Positions 17,981 through 25,493 of a stretch of 58,323 bases of DNA are shown here, in pieces. Below the pieces are notes generated by a model. It was not told where the DNA came from. It was given only the letters and a program-made list of their open reading frames with translations, and did no database searches. Source of the DNA: Flavobacteriales bacterium (GTDB taxonomy: Bacteria; Bacteroidota; Bacteroidia; Flavobacteriales_E; Vicingaceae); assembly GCA_020635825.1 (NCBI GenBank), contig JACJZA010000017.1, positions 1-58,323 on the forward strand. The letters are read 5' to 3'. Position numbers and translations under genes: made by a program. Numbering within the stretch: position 1 is the stretch's first letter; the number at the start of each line of letters is the position of its first letter.

Positions 17981-18687
17981 ATTCTAGTTTTTAAAGCCGG
18001 AAGTTTCAACTTCTTTCTCCAATATTCTATTAAAAACACATTTAAAAAAATCATACTAAAAGCATAAGCAAAATCTTCAATTGGAATTGTAAATAATCTA
18101 ATTCCTAAATTTTCCATATCATTATACCAAACTACTTCATTTTCAATAAAACTACCTGTTAATATTCCATTTATAAGAAGGAAAGGAATAAGTATAATTG
18201 GATAGGAAACATAAAATCGTTGAAGCAAGTGTTTGCCTTTCATTATTCCTATCAATAGTATTAAACTAAAAAAACTATAATTAACAAGAGTATAAGCTTT
18301 ATCCCAATTAAATAGAGCAACTACTAATGATGAAGCAATTAATAGTATTGTGATAATTTGAGTTAATTTAATTGATAATTGAACTTTTGGAAAAAAGTAT
18401 TGTAAAGAATAATGAATAAAAAAACTTGCATAAGGTATTAACAAAAAAAACATCCATTCTTCAATTGGAAGATGAAGAATATTTATCCCAAGTAAATAAT
18501 CTGGATTAAATCCCCAAACACCATTTATTGTAAAGATAATATCCCAAAAAATAAAGATACTAGAAACTATGGCCAATGAGACAACTACTGCTTTCCATTG
18601 AGAGATGAAATTCATTCTTTTTTCAAAACTGTATGCAAAAGGAATGAGAAATGATAAAAGATTGAGAAGTAGGTATAGGTAATTCAA
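17977..18687 (-). CDS. Lycopene beta-cyclase, fused heterodimer (CrtYc/CrtYd) type
   Basis: 236 residues, a polytopic membrane protein made of two homologous halves. Each half carries the acidic motif of this family: LPIEEWMFF at 73-81 and IPIEDFAYAF at 201-210. It would close both ends of lycopene to give beta-carotene. In actinobacteria the halves are separate; here, as in other Bacteroidota and archaea, they are one chain. It is the last gene of the carotenoid operon and overlaps crtZ by 4 nt. It is not related to the soluble FAD-type CrtY. Confidence 0.9.
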   Translation of the reverse strand: MNYLYLLLNLLSFLIPFAYSFEKRMNFISQWKAVVVSLAIVSSIFIFWDIIFTINGVWGFNPDYLLGINILHLPIEEWMFFLLIPYASFFIHYSLQYFFPKVQLSIKLTQIITILLIASSLVVALFNWDKAYTLVNYSFFSLILLIGIMKGKHLLQRFYVSYPIILIPFLLINGILTGSFIENEVVWYNDMENLGIRLFTIPIEDFAYAFSMIFLNVFLIEYWRKKLKLPALKTRI

Positions 18688-19130
18688 AATTCTTGTCTAA
18701 AATATTTAAAGGGAACTATTAACATTCCGAAACATTCACCATCTTCTTTTCCTAAATGTTTATGATGTACTTTGTGTGCTCTTCTTATGGCTTTAAAATA
18801 CTTTAATTTGCTATTTCTAAACAATTTGAAACGTTGATGAATAAAAACCTCATGTACCCAAAAATAAGCAAATCCATAAATGGTAATTCCTAAACCAATT
18901 GGTAAAGTGTAAGGAACTCCAAAAACCGTCCCCAACAATATACAAGTCATTCCAGGTACAGCAAAAATGACAAAGAAATAATCATTTTTTTCAAAAAAAG
19001 AGTTAGGATTCTTTGTGTGATGATCTTCATGCAAATTCCACAAAAAACCATGCATCACATATTTATGAACCGACCAGGCTACAAACTCCATAAAGAAAAA
19101 TGTTATGATAATAATGAAAGTAAAAAACAT
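18684..19130 (-). CDS. crtZ: Beta-carotene 3-hydroxylase
   Basis: 148 residues, a di-iron membrane hydroxylase that converts beta-carotene to zeaxanthin. All four histidine boxes are visible: HKYVMH at 22-27, HEDHH at 34-38, HEVFIH at 93-98 and HKVHHKH at 119-125. Three or four hydrophobic segments anchor it. It lies 2 nt after idi and overlaps the cyclase gene by 4 nt. No CrtW-type ketolase is present in the window, so zeaxanthin is the predicted end product unless genes elsewhere act. Confidence 0.93.
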   Translation of the reverse strand: MFFTFIIIITFFFMEFVAWSVHKYVMHGFLWNLHEDHHTKNPNSFFEKNDYFFVIFAVPGMTCILLGTVFGVPYTLPIGLGITIYGFAYFWVHEVFIHQRFKLFRNSKLKYFKAIRRAHKVHHKHLGKEDGECFGMLIVPFKYFRQEF

Positions 19131-19132
19131 TT

Positions 19133-19672
19133 TTAATTTTTTAAGTATGTTTTACTAACCGATGCAAACAAATTTACTTTGTTGTAAACCAATTTAAACC
19201 ATTCCGTATAATTTTCCGGATTTTCTTTCACGTCTTCATCTAATATTGAATAATCAACCAACCTCCAGGCAGAAACTTCATCTGGATTAGGGTGTGGGAT
19301 TTGAGATGTAAACCCAATATAAACATGATCCAATTCATGCTCAATTAGATTATTATCTAATTCGGCTCTATAAATAAAAGAAAATGCTTTCTCAAGACTA
19401 CAATCTATTCCCATTTCTTCGACTAACCTTCTTTGGGCAGCATCTTTAGTCTTCTCATTTGGTAGAGGATGACTACAAGCAGTATTTGACCACAAATTAG
19501 AAGAATGATACTTAGCTCCTGCTCTTTGTTGTAATATCCAATTACCCTCTAAATCGAAAAGAAAAACTGAAATTGCTCGGTGAAGTTGTCCTTGTTGATG
19601 AGCCAATAATTTAGGCATAATGCCTATTTCTTGGTCATTTTTATCAACTAATATTACTTGTGGTTCTATCAT
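19133..19672 (-). CDS. idi: Isopentenyl-diphosphate delta-isomerase, type 1
   Basis: 179 residues, Nudix-fold enzyme that interconverts IPP and DMAPP. The catalytic cysteine is C66 in NTACSHP. Metal ligands correspond to H25, H31 and H68, with E111 and E113 in EHELDHVY. The Nudix helix runs through RRLVEEMGI. Its place between crtB and crtZ, with gaps of 11 and 2 nt, ties precursor supply to carotenoid output. Confidence 0.95.
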   Translation of the reverse strand: MIEPQVILVDKNDQEIGIMPKLLAHQQGQLHRAISVFLFDLEGNWILQQRAGAKYHSSNLWSNTACSHPLPNEKTKDAAQRRLVEEMGIDCSLEKAFSFIYRAELDNNLIEHELDHVYIGFTSQIPHPNPDEVSAWRLVDYSILDEDVKENPENYTEWFKLVYNKVNLFASVSKTYLKN

Positions 19673-19683
19673 GTTTCTGAAAA

Positions 19684-20523
19684 TTACAATAAATTAAATT
19701 TTAATGCAACAAATGACTTGGCAAGCAAGCCAATCTTTGATGGATTTGAAACTCTAATTCTAGTTTCAATGATTTTATTAGATGGTGTTCTTTTTAGTTT
19801 GTCTAACAATGTTTTATAATAAATAAAAGCAGTATATACGCCAAATTTTGCTTCATTTGGCAACCTTACTATTCCTCGATAGGCCACATTAAAATCATCT
19901 TCTATTTCTTCAATAATTTTTTGTTTATTTTCTGGGGTTAATGATTTTAAATCTATTCCCGGAAAATATGTTCTTGATAAATCTTCTACATCATTTTTTA
20001 AATCCCGCAGAAAATTTACTTTTTGAAAAGCAGAACCCAATCGCATTGCTGCATCTTTTAATTCTTCGTATTTTTCATTATTCCCATTCACAAAAACCTT
20101 TAAACACATTAACCCTACCACATCGGCAGAGCCATAAATATAATCTTGATACTCTTCAACAGTTTTATATTCAGATTTAGTTAAATCCATTTTCATACTG
20201 GTTAAAAATGCCTGAACTAAATCATCTGAAATATTATATTTTTTGACCGTTTGCTGAAAAGAATTTAATATAGGATTTAAGCTAATACCACTAGTCATGG
20301 CTTTGTAATACTCAATTTCAAAATCTCTTAATAATTCTTCTTTTTGAAAATCATGAAATGAATCTACAATTTCATCGGCAAAACGAACAAAACCATAAAT
20401 GCTGTAAATAGCATCTCTAATAGATGGTGCGAGCATTTTAACAGCTATCGAAAAAGAAGTACTGTATTCTTTCGTAACCATTCTGCTTGCTTTAAAAGAT
20501 ACGTCATCAAACAATTGTTTCAT
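19684..20523 (-). CDS. crtB: Phytoene synthase
   Basis: 279 residues. It condenses two geranylgeranyl diphosphates to phytoene. The two aspartate-rich metal-binding motifs are DEIVD at 50-54 and DLKND at 174-178, the latter inside AFQKVNFLRDLKNDVEDL with YFP downstream. The start lies inside the end of crtI (17-nt overlap). A GGPP synthase gene is not in the window. Confidence 0.95.
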   Translation of the reverse strand: MKQLFDDVSFKASRMVTKEYSTSFSIAVKMLAPSIRDAIYSIYGFVRFADEIVDSFHDFQKEELLRDFEIEYYKAMTSGISLNPILNSFQQTVKKYNISDDLVQAFLTSMKMDLTKSEYKTVEEYQDYIYGSADVVGLMCLKVFVNGNNEKYEELKDAAMRLGSAFQKVNFLRDLKNDVEDLSRTYFPGIDLKSLTPENKQKIIEEIEDDFNVAYRGIVRLPNEAKFGVYTAFIYYKTLLDKLKRTPSNKIIETRIRVSNPSKIGLLAKSFVALKFNLL

Positions 20524-21997
20524 AGCTAGGTTGTTTTTTATATTCGTTAATAATCAAATCAGATACTATTTTACCGGATATTAATGAAGGAGGAACACCA
20601 GGTCCCGGTACTGTTAATTGTCCTGTAAAAAATAAATTGTTTACCTTTTTACTCTTAATTTTTGGTCTTAAAAAGGCAGTTTGCATTAATGTATTCGCCA
20701 TTCCGTAGGCATTACCTTTGTAAGAATTGTAATCTTTAATGAAATCATTAACACAATAAGACTCCTGAAATAAAATATGTTCTCTCACAGATTGATTGGT
20801 CAGTTTTTCTAGTCTATCAATAATTAAATCAAAATATTTTGCTCTAATCTCTTGAGTGTCTTCAATATCCGGAGCAATAGGAATTAAAAAAGTGGCTGCT
20901 TCTTGTCCATCTGGTGCAAATTCATCATCAGTCATACTAGGAAAACTTGCATAAAACAATGGAGCATCTGGCCATTTCTTATGGTCATAAATGTCTTTCG
21001 CATGCACATCAAAATCAGTATCAAAAAACAAAGTATGATGCGTTAAGTTTTTTAACTTTTTATTGATTCCTACATAGAACAACAAGGCGGAAGGTGCAAA
21101 AGTTTTTTTCTCCCAATAAGCATTAGAATATGCTCTATAGTTTTCTGGTAAAAGTGATTCTGTATGTTCGTAATCTGCGCCACTCACAACTATATCTGCT
21201 GATATAAATTCATTATTTGAATTGACACCAATCACTTCTTTATTTTTGATGACAATTTCATCTACATTTTGGTTGGTAAGAATCTTCACTCCTAAATGTT
21301 TTGCTAAACCTACCATACCTTGAACCACTCGGTACATTCCTCCTTTTGGATGCCAAGTTCCCAAACCAAAATCTGCGTAATTCATAAAGTTGTAAAATGC
21401 AGGAGTATCAGATGGTTTTGCTCCTAAAAACAAAACAGGGAATTCTAAAATCTGAATGAGCTTTTTACTTTTTAGGTTGGCTCTAATTTGGCTACTAACT
21501 GTACTAAAAAATTGATTTAACTTGCTTATGGTTTGTGGGGTAATTAATTCAAAAATAGAAAGACCCGGCCGATACACCAATTCTTTAATGGCTATATTAT
21601 AATTGTCTTTTGCTTCTTGAATAAACTTTTTCAAAAAAACAGAACTGCCTGGTTCTTCTTTCTCAAAAACAGCTGCGATATCATCTAAATTATCGCCAAT
21701 TAATATTGATTCTAGTATTCCAAAATAAACCTGATAAGCGGGGTTTAGTTTTATTAACTCATAATAATCAGATGGTTTTTTGTTGAAATCGTTAAAAAAC
21801 TTTTCAAAAACATCCGGCATCCAATACCAGGTTGGCCCCATATCAAAGGTAAAACCATCCTTTTTTAACTGACGAGCCCTTCCCCCTATTGTTTGGTTTT
21901 TTTCAAGAATAGTTACATCGAAACCTGCTTTTGCTAAGTAACAAGATGCAGAAAGGGAAGAAAACCCGGAACCTATTATGATTAATCTTTTTTTCAT
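20507..21997 (-). CDS. crtI: Phytoene desaturase (CrtI type)
   Basis: 496 residues from the ATG at 21997; the TTG four codons upstream would start inside a palindromic operator and is not needed. The FAD-binding motif opens the protein (IIIGSGFSSLSASCYLAKAG). The C-terminal NLFFTGQLTVPGPGVPPSLISG block is the family signature. It introduces four double bonds to convert phytoene to lycopene. It is the first gene of the crtI-crtB-idi-crtZ-cyclase operon. The ATG overlaps the end of a 16-bp inverted repeat, so regulator binding here would block transcription and possibly initiation. Confidence 0.95.
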   Translation of the reverse strand: MKKRLIIIGSGFSSLSASCYLAKAGFDVTILEKNQTIGGRARQLKKDGFTFDMGPTWYWMPDVFEKFFNDFNKKPSDYYELIKLNPAYQVYFGILESILIGDNLDDIAAVFEKEEPGSSVFLKKFIQEAKDNYNIAIKELVYRPGLSIFELITPQTISKLNQFFSTVSSQIRANLKSKKLIQILEFPVLFLGAKPSDTPAFYNFMNYADFGLGTWHPKGGMYRVVQGMVGLAKHLGVKILTNQNVDEIVIKNKEVIGVNSNNEFISADIVVSGADYEHTESLLPENYRAYSNAYWEKKTFAPSALLFYVGINKKLKNLTHHTLFFDTDFDVHAKDIYDHKKWPDAPLFYASFPSMTDDEFAPDGQEAATFLIPIAPDIEDTQEIRAKYFDLIIDRLEKLTNQSVREHILFQESYCVNDFIKDYNSYKGNAYGMANTLMQTAFLRPKIKSKKVNNLFFTGQLTVPGPGVPPSLISGKIVSDLIINEYKKQPSYETIV

Positions 21998-22034
21998 ATC
22001 GTTAAACAAAAATACTAATTTTGTTTAACGATAT
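21996..22034 (-). promoter_or_regulatory. Perfect 16-bp inverted repeat, candidate operator of the carotenoid operon
   Basis: Left arm ATATCGTTAAACAAAA (21996-22011) and its exact complement (22019-22034) are separated by 7 nt. The repeat covers the crtI start codon edge and a -7-like TATTTTTG. It is not followed by a T-run, so an operator is more likely than a terminator. The adjacent MerR-B12 regulator is the obvious candidate ligand. Confidence 0.7.
22007..22014 (-). promoter_or_regulatory. Candidate -7 element of the carotenoid operon
   Basis: TATTTTTG on the minus strand lies inside the palindrome. It predicts transcription starting about 4-6 nt before the crtI ATG, a nearly leaderless mRNA. 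No -33 TTG is seen at the usual spacing. Confidence 0.45.
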
Positions 22035-22060
22035 TTATTTTTTATTAAACAATTTTAAAT

Positions 22061-22984
22061 TTATAACGAATCTAATAAAGATTGTATAGAATCAAACTGT
22101 TTTATCAAAGGCAAATTCACTTCACCATTCTCTTGAATTCTTTTACCTAAAATCAACAATTCATCACTCTCTTTCCTTAAAACAGTAAAATTGATTTGAT
22201 TTAAATAATCATTTACATCCTCGGCAGATGGATTAATGGTGAAATAAGAGATATAAGTAACTTTTTCATATAATGGATGAAAATCCAATAAGCTATCAAG
22301 CGGAATACTCTGCCCCAGATAAATAGAAGGGTAACCATTTAATAATAAGTTCATGTGAATAAACATGAGACCTAATTCATGAATTTCGTTTTGAGGTAAA
22401 AAAAGTACAAATACTCGTTCTTTATTTACCACATCCATACTTTGTGCTTTTTCTATTTGCAATTGAAGCTTTTGCTTTATAAGATTAGAAATAAAATGTT
22501 CATGTGCCGGTGTAATGGTACTGGTTTGCCACAACAAACCTATTTCATCCAAAAGCCTGACAAAAATTTCCAGAAAAATTTCTCTAAATGAATTTTTAAC
22601 CAATAACTGATTGTATGTTTGATTAAACAAATGATGATCAAAATTCATCATGGAAAGCTTAAATGCATTAATAGCATAATCTGTTTTCTCATTCCTTACA
22701 ATAAACTCTCGAACAGCCACTAATAACGATTCATCATTTAAATCAGCTATTTTAGATATTTTTACCCCATTATTATTAAGTAAAGCAACATTTAAAATAC
22801 GCTGCAAATCTTCATTATCATAATACCTAATGTTGGTATCGGTACGCTTAGGTTTGAGAAGTTTATAACGTTTTTCCCAAATACGAATGGTATGAGCTTT
22901 AACACCGGATAAGTTTTCCAAATCCTTGATGTTAAACTGACTTTTTATATTATTGTTCAATTTTTTTATATTTTTATTGAACAA
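22061..22984 (-). CDS. MerR-family regulator with B12-binding domain (CarH/LitR-like photoreceptor)
   Basis: 307 residues if started at the TTG at 22984; no ATG or GTG is available, and a second TTG at 22960 is possible. The MerR helix-turn-helix occupies about 17-85 (FNIKDLENLSGVKAHTIRIW, then KPKRTDTNIRYYDNEDL). The middle helical bundle has the Wx9EH signature (W152, E162, H163) that in Thermus CarH caps adenosylcobalamin. The cobalamin-binding loop ExHxxG is E200-I-H202-E-L-G205. These residues are those needed for light sensing in CarH. The last loop reads ILGKR where CarH-like proteins usually have a GG pair. It stands 63 nt upstream of crtI on the same strand and most likely represses the carotenoid operon in the dark. 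Confidence 0.88.
   Translation of the reverse strand: MFNKNIKKLNNNIKSQFNIKDLENLSGVKAHTIRIWEKRYKLLKPKRTDTNIRYYDNEDLQRILNVALLNNNGVKISKIADLNDESLLVAVREFIVRNEKTDYAINAFKLSMMNFDHHLFNQTYNQLLVKNSFREIFLEIFVRLLDEIGLLWQTSTITPAHEHFISNLIKQKLQLQIEKAQSMDVVNKERVFVLFLPQNEIHELGLMFIHMNLLLNGYPSIYLGQSIPLDSLLDFHPLYEKVTYISYFTINPSAEDVNDYLNQINFTVLRKESDELLILGKRIQENGEVNLPLIKQFDSIQSLLDSL
22953..22984 (-). promoter_or_regulatory. Inverted repeat at the start of the MerR gene, possible autoregulatory site
   Basis: TTGTTCAAT at 22953-22961 and its complement at 22976-22984 are 14 nt apart. They resemble the TTGTTTAAC half-sites of the crtI operator (7 of 9 positions) but point in the opposite relative orientation. The right copy coincides with the putative TTG start and with a -7-like TAACTTTG at 22982-22989. 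Confidence 0.4.
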
Positions 22985-23107
22985 AGTTAATGTTTTTTTG
23001 ACTTATTAAACCATTGTTATTTATATTAGTAATTGGCGCAAATTCTTTTAATTGAAACCATGAAGCATTTTTAGTATTTTTAGCTTTCAACCTAAAATTA
23101 TTTTATA

Positions 23108-23572
23108 ATGGCAACAACAATTAATGTTTACTTAACTTTTGAGAAAGAATGTATGGATGCTTTCAATTTTTACAAATCGGTTTTTGGTGGCGATTTTGCT
23201 TATGTGGGAAAATTTGGTGAAATGCCTCCTCAAGAGGGAATGCCTCCTCTTTCTGAAGAAATGAAAGAACGAATTATGCACATTTCTTTACCTATTAGTA
23301 AAGAAACAATATTAATGGGAAGTGATGCAGGCGGTGAATGGGCTCCTAACCTAAAATTCGGTAATAATTTTACCATTTCGGTGAATACAGATTCTACTGA
23401 AGAAGCTGACAGAATTTTTAAGGGCCTGGCTGTGGGAGGAAATGTAACCATGCCCATGGCTAAAACATTTTGGGAGGCTTACTTTGGTATGTTAACCGAT
23501 CAATTTGGAATTAATTGGATGGTAAATTGTGAATTGGCTTCACACAAAAAATTTGAAAAAGATAACAAATAA
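23108..23572 (+). CDS. VOC-superfamily protein, PhnB-like
   Basis: 154 residues with the paired beta-alpha-beta-beta-beta modules of the glyoxalase/vicinal-oxygen-chelate fold. The PhnB-type pattern is clear: INVYLTFEKECMDAFNFYKSVF at the start (shown here only as its family pattern), MHISLPI, LMGSDAGG and MLTDQFGINWMVN at the end. Proteins of this group are small and often annotated as 3-demethylubiquinone methyltransferase-like, without a proven reaction. It is monocistronic, closed by a strong terminator. Confidence 0.85.
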   Translation: MATTINVYLTFEKECMDAFNFYKSVFGGDFAYVGKFGEMPPQEGMPPLSEEMKERIMHISLPISKETILMGSDAGGEWAPNLKFGNNFTISVNTDSTEEADRIFKGLAVGGNVTMPMAKTFWEAYFGMLTDQFGINWMVNCELASHKKFEKDNK

Positions 23573-23592
23573 ATACAGCATCTATTCAAAAT

Positions 23593-23621
23593 AAAAAATC
23601 CCCAGTTTGGGGATTTTTTTT
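23593..23621 (+). terminator. Intrinsic terminator after the VOC gene
   Basis: The stem AAAAAATCCCC pairs across a 5-nt loop with GGGGATTTTTT and continues into T. The A tract also allows use by the convergent serine hydrolase gene. Confidence 0.88.
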
Positions 23622-23664
23622 CACTAATATTTAACTAATCATGTGAATCATTCATCATTAAAGT

Positions 23665-25308
23665 TTATCTTTTTTCAAACCACACATTTTCAACTCTATT
23701 CAAACTCACATAAAATCCCTCAATCTCTTTTTTATTATTATACTTATACTTAGCTATAGCCATACCTGCCCAATCTACAACATTTCTTTTCAATACTTTA
23801 ACAGGAAATTCTCCATGCCTACTATGATAACCTATTAATTGATTGTCAACTAATGATATTGTATAGGTTGTTTCTAGTTCAGAACTATAAAATGTTCCCG
23901 TATATTTTTCCATTTCCGATATCGTCAATGGAGAACTATCATATTCTTCAAAATATTGTTGCTTTTTATCTTTTTCCGATACCATCATTTTTTTCTTTTC
24001 TCCTATTTCAAATTGTACACTTACAAATGCTTTTATTCCTCCAATAATAAATTGATTTGCTCCAATTTGAACCAGAGGTGATTTCATTCCATTTGCTCTT
24101 AAATACCATAAAGTATCTTTTTCTAAATAGATTTTACGAGGATAGTTTTCTTTTACATTCCAATAATCTCCTGTATATTTTTTTGCTAATTCGGCGTCAA
24201 AAGGAACTTCCTTGATTGTTGCTAAATTTTCACTTTTAGAAGTTTTATTCTTAAGGAATAGTTGAGAAAGCATCATATATTTATTGTTTACATCATACGA
24301 AGTAAAGTTTGTCAAAAGAACAATGGTTAATTCATCATCAGGATAATATTCAGCAAATGATAAAAACCCTGGAACTCCTCCTGTATGGTAGATTCTTTTG
24401 TTTCCAAAAAAATCATCCATAAACACTCCAAAAGCATAGTTATTAATTTCACCATTATTCAATTTATCTATAGTTTGTAACTTATTAAAAGCATCTTCCC
24501 ATCCTTTAATAGGAACACGGAAATTACTCATCCATTTAGTCAAATCTTCTGCTGTTGTATAAATGTTTGATGCCCCTATATCCAAACTGGTATTTTCTCC
24601 TTTCGAAAATTGTTGTTCTTCAAATTCATTATATGGTGTAGCTATTTGAGGATTAGCGTTATTATTTGCTTCATCCACAAAAGTATTCTTCATTCCTAAT
24701 GGAATAAAAATGTGATTGTGCATCCATTTATTATAATTTTCACCGGTAACATTTTCAATAATTTTTGCCAACAGTATGTAACCCGAATTTGTATACATAA
24801 ATTGTTCACCCGGTTCAAAATTCAAGTTAGTCTGTTTACATAAATAGCGATAATCATCCTCTGTGGTAATAGCATCTCCATCTCGCCATCCTGCCAATCC
24901 AAATAACTCAGGAGTACTTCTAAAACCACTAGTATGATGCAATAAATGACGAATGGTAATCTCATGTTTAAAGTCATATAATTCGGGTAAATATTTTCGA
25001 ATATCATCATCTACAGAAAGTTTTCCTTCTATAGAAAGTATTACAATACCCATTGCCGTAAACTGTTTGGAAACAGAACCGATATTAAAAATCGTTTCTA
25101 CTTTATTGGGGACATTATATTTAATATTTGCTTGCCCATAAGCTTTTGAAAATAGTACTTCATCTTTTTTTACAATAGAAACAACTCCTCCCGGGTGATC
25201 TTTCTGATTCCATTCTTCAAATATTTGATCAATTTTCTTTTCTACGTTTTGAGCATAGAATACTATGCTTAGATGTATAACAACACCTAGTATTATAAAT
25301 TTTTTCAT
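23665..25308 (-). CDS. Secreted serine hydrolase, class C beta-lactamase/esterase family
   Basis: 547 residues. The signal peptide ends in VFYAQ. The penicillin-binding fold has S78-V-S-K81 (SxxK), Y172-T-N174 and HTGG in IYHTGGVPGF. A C-terminal region after about 370 forms a lipocalin-like beta domain common in Bacteroidota homologues. The substrate is not evident: esterase, D-aminopeptidase or beta-lactamase activities all occur in the family. The gene is bracketed by two very similar hairpins of the form ATCCCC/GGGGAT, so it looks like a separate transcription unit. Confidence 0.9.
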   Translation of the reverse strand: MKKFIILGVVIHLSIVFYAQNVEKKIDQIFEEWNQKDHPGGVVSIVKKDEVLFSKAYGQANIKYNVPNKVETIFNIGSVSKQFTAMGIVILSIEGKLSVDDDIRKYLPELYDFKHEITIRHLLHHTSGFRSTPELFGLAGWRDGDAITTEDDYRYLCKQTNLNFEPGEQFMYTNSGYILLAKIIENVTGENYNKWMHNHIFIPLGMKNTFVDEANNNANPQIATPYNEFEEQQFSKGENTSLDIGASNIYTTAEDLTKWMSNFRVPIKGWEDAFNKLQTIDKLNNGEINNYAFGVFMDDFFGNKRIYHTGGVPGFLSFAEYYPDDELTIVLLTNFTSYDVNNKYMMLSQLFLKNKTSKSENLATIKEVPFDAELAKKYTGDYWNVKENYPRKIYLEKDTLWYLRANGMKSPLVQIGANQFIIGGIKAFVSVQFEIGEKKKMMVSEKDKKQQYFEEYDSSPLTISEMEKYTGTFYSSELETTYTISLVDNQLIGYHSRHGEFPVKVLKRNVVDWAGMAIAKYKYNNKKEIEGFYVSLNRVENVWFEKR

Positions 25309-25333
25309 GTCTTTTTGATTTAATATTTAGTGT

Positions 25334-25360
25334 AAAAAATCCCCAATATTGGGGATTTTT
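25334..25360 (-). terminator. Intrinsic terminator downstream of the PadR-linked operon
   Basis: The stem AAAAATCCCC / GGGGATTTTT has a loop AATATT. Read on the minus strand it ends in a T-run. It lies 134 nt after the stop of the 403-residue membrane protein gene. Confidence 0.8.
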
Positions 25361-25483
25361 ATTGCTCTCTAGTTAAAGTATGTATTCAATAAACTAGGAC
25401 ACCTTATTTTTATATTTCTTACAAATTAATTACTAACTAAACTAATTAAATGAAACCTCTAACACTCCTTTAAAGAGAGCAAT
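25361..25483. repeat. Imperfect inverted repeat enclosing about 90 bp of noncoding DNA
   Basis: ATTGCTCTCT at 25361-25370 recurs as its complement AGAGAGCAAT at 25474-25483. The inner flanks TTAAAG and CTTTAA also pair with a 2-nt bulge. The block sits between the terminator and the end of the membrane protein gene. It could be a long-stem RNA or a miniature element; it encodes nothing visible. Confidence 0.4.
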
Positions 25484-25493
25484 TATGTTTCCA

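Noticed and set aside
21996..22034. Palindrome upstream of crtI as a terminator of the regulator gene
   Set aside because: No T-run follows on the minus strand, and it overlaps a -7 box and a start codon; an operator fits better.
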